From Desmodus rotundus (taxonomy: Eukaryota; Chordata; Mammalia; Chiroptera; Phyllostomidae): a DNA stretch of 64,000 nucleotides. Positions 59,884 through 64,000 of the stretch are shown here, piece after piece. The notes below the pieces were generated by a model. It searched no databases, was not told the origin of the DNA, and saw only the letters and a program-made list of their open reading frames with translations. Location: NCBI RefSeq assembly GCF_022682495.2, contig NC_071397.1, positions 14,971,082 through 15,035,081 on the forward strand. Reading direction: 5' to 3'. Both the position numbers and the translations under genes were made by a program. Positions within the stretch are counted from its first letter, which is position 1. Every line of letters starts with the position of its first letter.

Positions 59884-60137
59884 CCGTATTTTTCAGACAA
59901 TAAGATGCACTTTCCCCCCCCAAATTTGGAAAGAAACGGCTGGGGGGGTTGCATCTTATAGTCCAAATGTAGCTTACCTAGCTTGCTGGGGCTGCGGGGG
60001 GAGCGGCGGTAGAGCGTGGTCAGAGGAGGCAGGAGCAGGACCACATTTTTTGCTTCAAATTTTTTTTTCCTATTTTCCTCTTCTAAAACCTAGGTGCATC
60101 GTATGGTCCAGTGCGTCTTACAGTCCAAAAAATAGGG
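59884..60137. mobile_element. 254-bp TA-flanked DNA transposon (Tc1/mariner-like MITE)
   Basis: Ends CCGTATTTTTCAGACAATAA and, complemented, CCCTATTTTTTGGACTGTAA, each followed outward by TA. The interior has a CpG-rich core (59986-60020) unlike the AT-rich surroundings. No coding capacity. Confidence 0.75.
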
Positions 60138-61827
60138 TATTTCAAACTTTTATTCCTTGGAGCTCGCATACTATTATAATTTATCCACATTTTTGCCAAT
60201 CAATATTTTGATAATTCTTAATCACTCTCATTATACCATTGAAGTTTCCAAGATTACTTCTGTATGAGTAAAGCTAAGCTTCTCATTTGCATGAACTCAG
60301 ATTTTCATGATGGGAGAATACAGCATTTCCTTACAGAGATCTAAATATTCACTAGGATTCTGTTGGACCTCATTGTTTTGGAGAATAATTTAATATTTTA
60401 TCTTTGTAAATGTAAGGTCACAGTGCCCTTCAGAACATACTGACAATAGATCTCATAACTATTGATATTTCTAAGCTTTAAGTTCTCTTGATATTAAAAG
60501 TTGTTCTCTGGTTGTATGGAATTTAACATACCATTGATCTACATTACATACTAAATTATTATCATTTAATTCTGTTAATCTATGAAAGGCTTTATCTAAT
60601 CATTGCAGGTTTGTTGCCATATATCAAAAATGAAGGGGGTGGACTAATGATTTCAGGTTCTCTCTGCTTCTAGAATGTGATGATTTTAAATACTGTGTTC
60701 TTACAAATGGAGTGTAAACTAATAAGTCACAAGTAGCACACACACAGCACTGTCAGGCATTTCCGGGTGCTCGTGTCAGCATACACATTGCACAATGCAG
60801 TGTGTAATTTAATAACTTCTGTTCATTTTGGGTTTACACTGGCTCTATTGAGTTACATAGCCAAAATGCAGTAAAGAAGGTGAGTGCCTATGATATGACA
60901 GCAACACAACTTAATTATAGCTTGACTATTACTTTAAATGTTATTTAGAACTCCAGGGAGATTTTACCACAAAATAAAAATTAAAAAAACTTTAACTATT
61001 TGGCTCCCATATAGTTAATCCCTAAAATGCATTTTACCCCATTATATTAGATGTGGGAGTTTGTAATAATTGAATCAGCCACTAGAATAAAATCACCTTG
61101 GACTTGTTGCCTATGCAACCATTTTTCTAAGGGAGGATGTGTTTCATGGGCTACACTAGGTCCAGAAGCACCCAGAGCCTATTCTACTCTCTACTTAACA
61201 ACGGGAAATATTAAGAGTTTGGGATTCATGGTCTAATGAATGCAGATTACATTTATGTACCAATGTGTACTGGAAAATTATTTTTCTGTCCATAAGTTTT
61301 TACATCTACAAATGGGAGTGATATTATTTTTCTTCATTGAGATAAAATGAGCCATATGTGTAAGTTTCCAGGTATGTAGTAAGGGTTAACTCTCTCCCAT
61401 TGTAGGCACTTTTCTTGTGCCTGGACAAGTCTGTCTCTAACCCTGGTAAGCTAAGACATCACAACTGAATTTTATGAGAGGTGGTATGATTAAGTAGTCC
61501 TATGAGAGAAATGGATAGAAAAGTATAAAGAAGGGAAATACATTTTTGACTTATCATTAGCACTTACTAGATTTTCTCTAATTGTATATCCACAGTTATG
61601 ACTAAATGATCATTACACATACCATGCCATACAGGTATGTTGCATGTCAAATATTAGCATGCTTATCATTAAGAAAAACCAATATAAAAATATGTGGCCC
61701 TTGAGGATTACAAAATACCACACACATATTGGATTGACATATTGACCTTAATCTTTAAAAATTGTTGTTTGAAACCAGCTTTGTTCCTTCACCTCCCATG
61801 ATATCAATTTGTCTGTTTCTGTATATA

Positions 61828-62470
61828 TGAGGCCTTTCCAGAAAAAGTCCAGCTATTGTTAAGGTAACGAGAATGGTTTGCATGACATCAACATAACCTG
61901 GCAGCCAAGGAGAGTGGACTGGAATGCACATGCATGAACAATGACAACTTCGCTGTATTAATCAGTGGGGGCAGTAGACACTGTCTACTGAATGAGCATG
62001 TGTACTGCGTGGCCATCGCATTCAAAATGACTGAATAAGTAGAGCAAGGGATCTGCATAAAATTTTGCATTAAGCTTGAACATTTCTCTGTGGAAACTAT
62101 TTTAATGATTCAGAAGGCTGCAGCTACGGGCAACTGGTGACTGGCAGCTTCATCACGCCCATGCACTGCTCATGCATCAGGACTCACACCGAGTTTTTTT
62201 TGTCAAAACATCAAATCACCCAGGTGACTCAGCCCCTCTATAGAGCACATTCAGCACCCTGCAACTTCTGACTTTTCCCAAAACTAAAGTCACCTTTGAA
62301 AGGGAAGAGATTTCAGACCACTGGCAAGATTCAAGAAAATATGACAGGGCAGCTGACGGCGATTGAGGGAACTGTGCGAGGTCCCAAGGTGCCTACTTGA
62401 AGGAGACTGAGGTGTCATTGTCTTATGTACAATGTTTCCTTGTAATTGAGTGTATCCGTGACCTTTGCTA
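61828..62470 (+). mobile_element. Decayed, internally deleted mariner element
   Basis: The left end TGAGGCCTTTCCAGAAAAAG follows a TA. Around 62130-62420 the sequence, with frameshifts, keeps mariner transposase C-terminal text: WQLHH, HPGDSAPL (from a QVTQPPYSPDLAP-type motif) and KLKSPLKGKRFQT-like. The catalytic region is broken. A matching right terminal repeat was not found. Confidence 0.7.
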
Positions 62471-62604
62471 ATAATCAATACATCTTGTTTAGGAAATGTT
62501 GTTTGTCTTATTCCTTAACACTTGTCATTGAGTGTCTCAGTGACCATGGCTATTAATCAATACATCCTGTTCAGGGAATGTTATTTATCTTACTCCTTAA
62601 AATT
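62441..62604 (+). repeat. Two tandem 82-bp units
   Basis: TGTAATTGAGTGTATCCGTG (62441) recurs as TGTCATTGAGTGTCTCAGTG (62523), and the rest of the unit (ATCAATACATC, TGTTTAGGAAATGTT or TGTTCAGGGAATGTT) follows in both. It adjoins the mariner 3' side and probably replaced its end. Confidence 0.85.
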
Positions 62605-62854
62605 ATCCTTCTGCCCTTGGGTTTTGACCAGTGCACTGTAACCAGGTTGGCTATAATATAAATTAAATAGAGTACAAGTTCCTGCCTCTCGTCTTCAGCA
62701 CAGCTGTAACTGGAGGCTGCCCTTCGGCCCCACCGTGCTAACCCCGTAAAGCAAAGTACTGTCTGCAAAGGTAATTAACATCCCTGCCTTAGAGCTGACC
62801 TCTGTGGCCCAGGTTTCTAGGGCTTTTCCTTTGCAGTTACCAACTGCTTACAGC

Positions 62855-63060
62855 TTACAGGTTAAGAGCACAGTCTTTGGAAATTGTCAGGTCTGGAAAA
62901 TCCTCTACAAGCTCCAGTTTTTTCTTCTGTAAAATGTTGATTTTCATATCATAGGTTTGCTTTGATGATTGAAAGCATATTGTACAGAAAATTATTAAAA
63001 CAATGCCTGGCATACAATGCTCAATAAATGGAATGAACATTTTTATTATTATCTTTGGCA
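62855..63060 (+). mobile_element. MIR SINE
   Basis: TTTTTCTTCTGTAAAATGTT, AATGCCTGGCATACAATGCT and CAATAAATGGAATGAACATT follow the MIR consensus. It is shared with the aligned upstream region of CRISP2 (28265-28490). Confidence 0.65.
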
Positions 63061-63129
63061 AAAGCTTATCTGTTGAGCATATAAAATGTTTCCATATACG
63101 ACTTTTGTTTGATACAATTACTAATGCAG

Positions 63130-63430
63130 GACTTTTTTTTAAACTTGATTTTTATTGACAGTATTATAAATGTCCTCCTTTCCCCCCACCTTTGCCCACC
63201 TCCACCCAAGCCTTGCCCTCTCCTTCCCTCTGGCCACACCACACTGTGGTCTGTGTCCATGGGTCATGCATGTATGTTCTTTAGCTACTCCCTTCACTGC
63301 CAGTCCCCTCCTCTCCCTCCTCTCTAACAGCTGTCAGTCTGTTCCATGCATCCATACCTCTGCTTCTGTTTTGCCAGTTTATTTTATTCATTAAATTCTA
63401 TATGTAAGTGATATTGTATGGTATTTGGGT
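63130..63430 (-). mobile_element. L1 3' UTR, antisense, older subfamily
   Basis: TTTTTTAAACTTGATTTTTATTG start and CCCCCCACCTTTGCCCACC pyrimidine block, ending at GATATTGTATGGTATTTGG where the next L1 begins. Its 3' UTR differs from the neighbour's, so two L1 subfamilies are present. Confidence 0.7.
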
Positions 63431-64000
63431 TTTTTTCTTTTTTAAATTTTTATTGTTATTCAATTACAGTTGTATGCCTTTTCTCCCCATCCCTCCACCC
63501 CTCCCCAGCTGAACCCACCTCCCTCCCCCACCTCCACCCTCCCCCTTGATTTTGTCCATGTGTCCTTTATAGTAGTTCCAGTAATCCCCTCTCCTCACTG
63601 TCCCCTCCCCACTCCACCCCTGACCATTGTTAGATTGTTCTTAACTTCAATGTCTCTGGTTATATTTTGTTTCCTTTTTTCTTCTATTGATTATGTTCCA
63701 GTTAAGGGTGAGATCATATGGTATTTGTCCCTCACCGTCTGGCTTATTTCACTTAACATAATGCTCTCCATTGCATCCATACTGTTGCAAAGGGTATGAG
63801 CTCCTTCTTTCTCTCTGCTGTGTAGAATTCCATTGTGTAAATATACCATAGTTTTTTGATCCACTCATTTGGTGATGGGCACTTAGGTTGCTTCCATTCC
63901 TTGGCTATTGTAAATTGTGCTGCTATGAACATTGGGGTGCACAGGTTCTTTTGGATTGGTGTTTCAAAGTTCTTAGGGTATAATTGCAGCAGCAGAATTG
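63431..64000 (-). mobile_element. L1 3' end, antisense, cut by window end
   Basis: TTTTTAAATTTTTATTGTTA poly(A) side, CCCCATCCCTCCACCCCTCC, GTCCATGTGTCCTTTATAGT, then ORF2-proximal text CATAGTTTTTTGATCCACTC. It is the least decayed L1 in the window and continues beyond 64000. Confidence 0.9.

Overview
The window is mammalian genomic DNA, almost certainly from a bat. It has spliced genes with GT-AG introns, dense L1, L2 and MIR fossils, and at least ten copies of a tRNA-derived SINE. The SINE carries the 'CCCTGGCTGGTGTGGCTCAG'-type head and CT-rich tail that I associate with the VES family of yangochiropteran bats. Several TA-flanked Tc1/mariner elements fit the same origin. No bacterial-type genes, rRNA, tRNA or CRISPR arrays were seen.

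The protein-coding content is two complete cysteine-rich secretory protein (CRISP) genes in tandem on the minus strand. Each has seven coding exons. The left gene (coding 16656-27278, 244 aa) matches CRISP2. The right gene (coding 38167-49728, 248 aa) matches the CRISP3 lineage. This order and orientation agree with the mammalian CRISP2-CRISP3-PGK2-CRISP1 cluster. All 16 CRISP cysteines, the CAP-domain core and every splice site are present in both. Introns, 3' flanks and 5' flanks also align between the genes, including shared L2 and MIR fossils, so the pair is an old tandem segmental duplication that later insertions have pulled out of register.

Between the two genes lies a same-strand retrocopy of FAM177A1 (30346-30981) with an uninterrupted 211-codon frame. 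About 1.5 kb further upstream on the same strand is a compact promoter-like segment (about 32475-32660) with a perfect CRE, a CRE half-site, an E-box, a TATA-like box and a possible first-exon donor. It could serve CRISP2, the retrocopy, or both.

Layout: 1-2.4 kb L2 fossils and unidentified sequence; 2.9-6.8 kb L1 fragments and a SINE; 6.8-8.4 kb a repeat-poor stretch; 8.5-16 kb decayed antisense L1 with nested mariner and SINE copies; 16.3-27.9 kb CRISP2, with a large L1 derivative in intron 3; 28-38 kb the intergenic region with retrocopy, promoter candidate, MITE, L1 and L2; 38-50 kb CRISP3-like gene; 50-59.3 kb a block absent from the CRISP2 side; 59.3-63.1 kb the resumed paralogous upstream region with two DNA transposons; 63.1-64 kb nested antisense L1s cut by the window end.

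Both CRISPs are expected to be secreted proteins of the male reproductive tract, sperm or exocrine glands. All repeat-family names come from recognition by eye, not from a database search.
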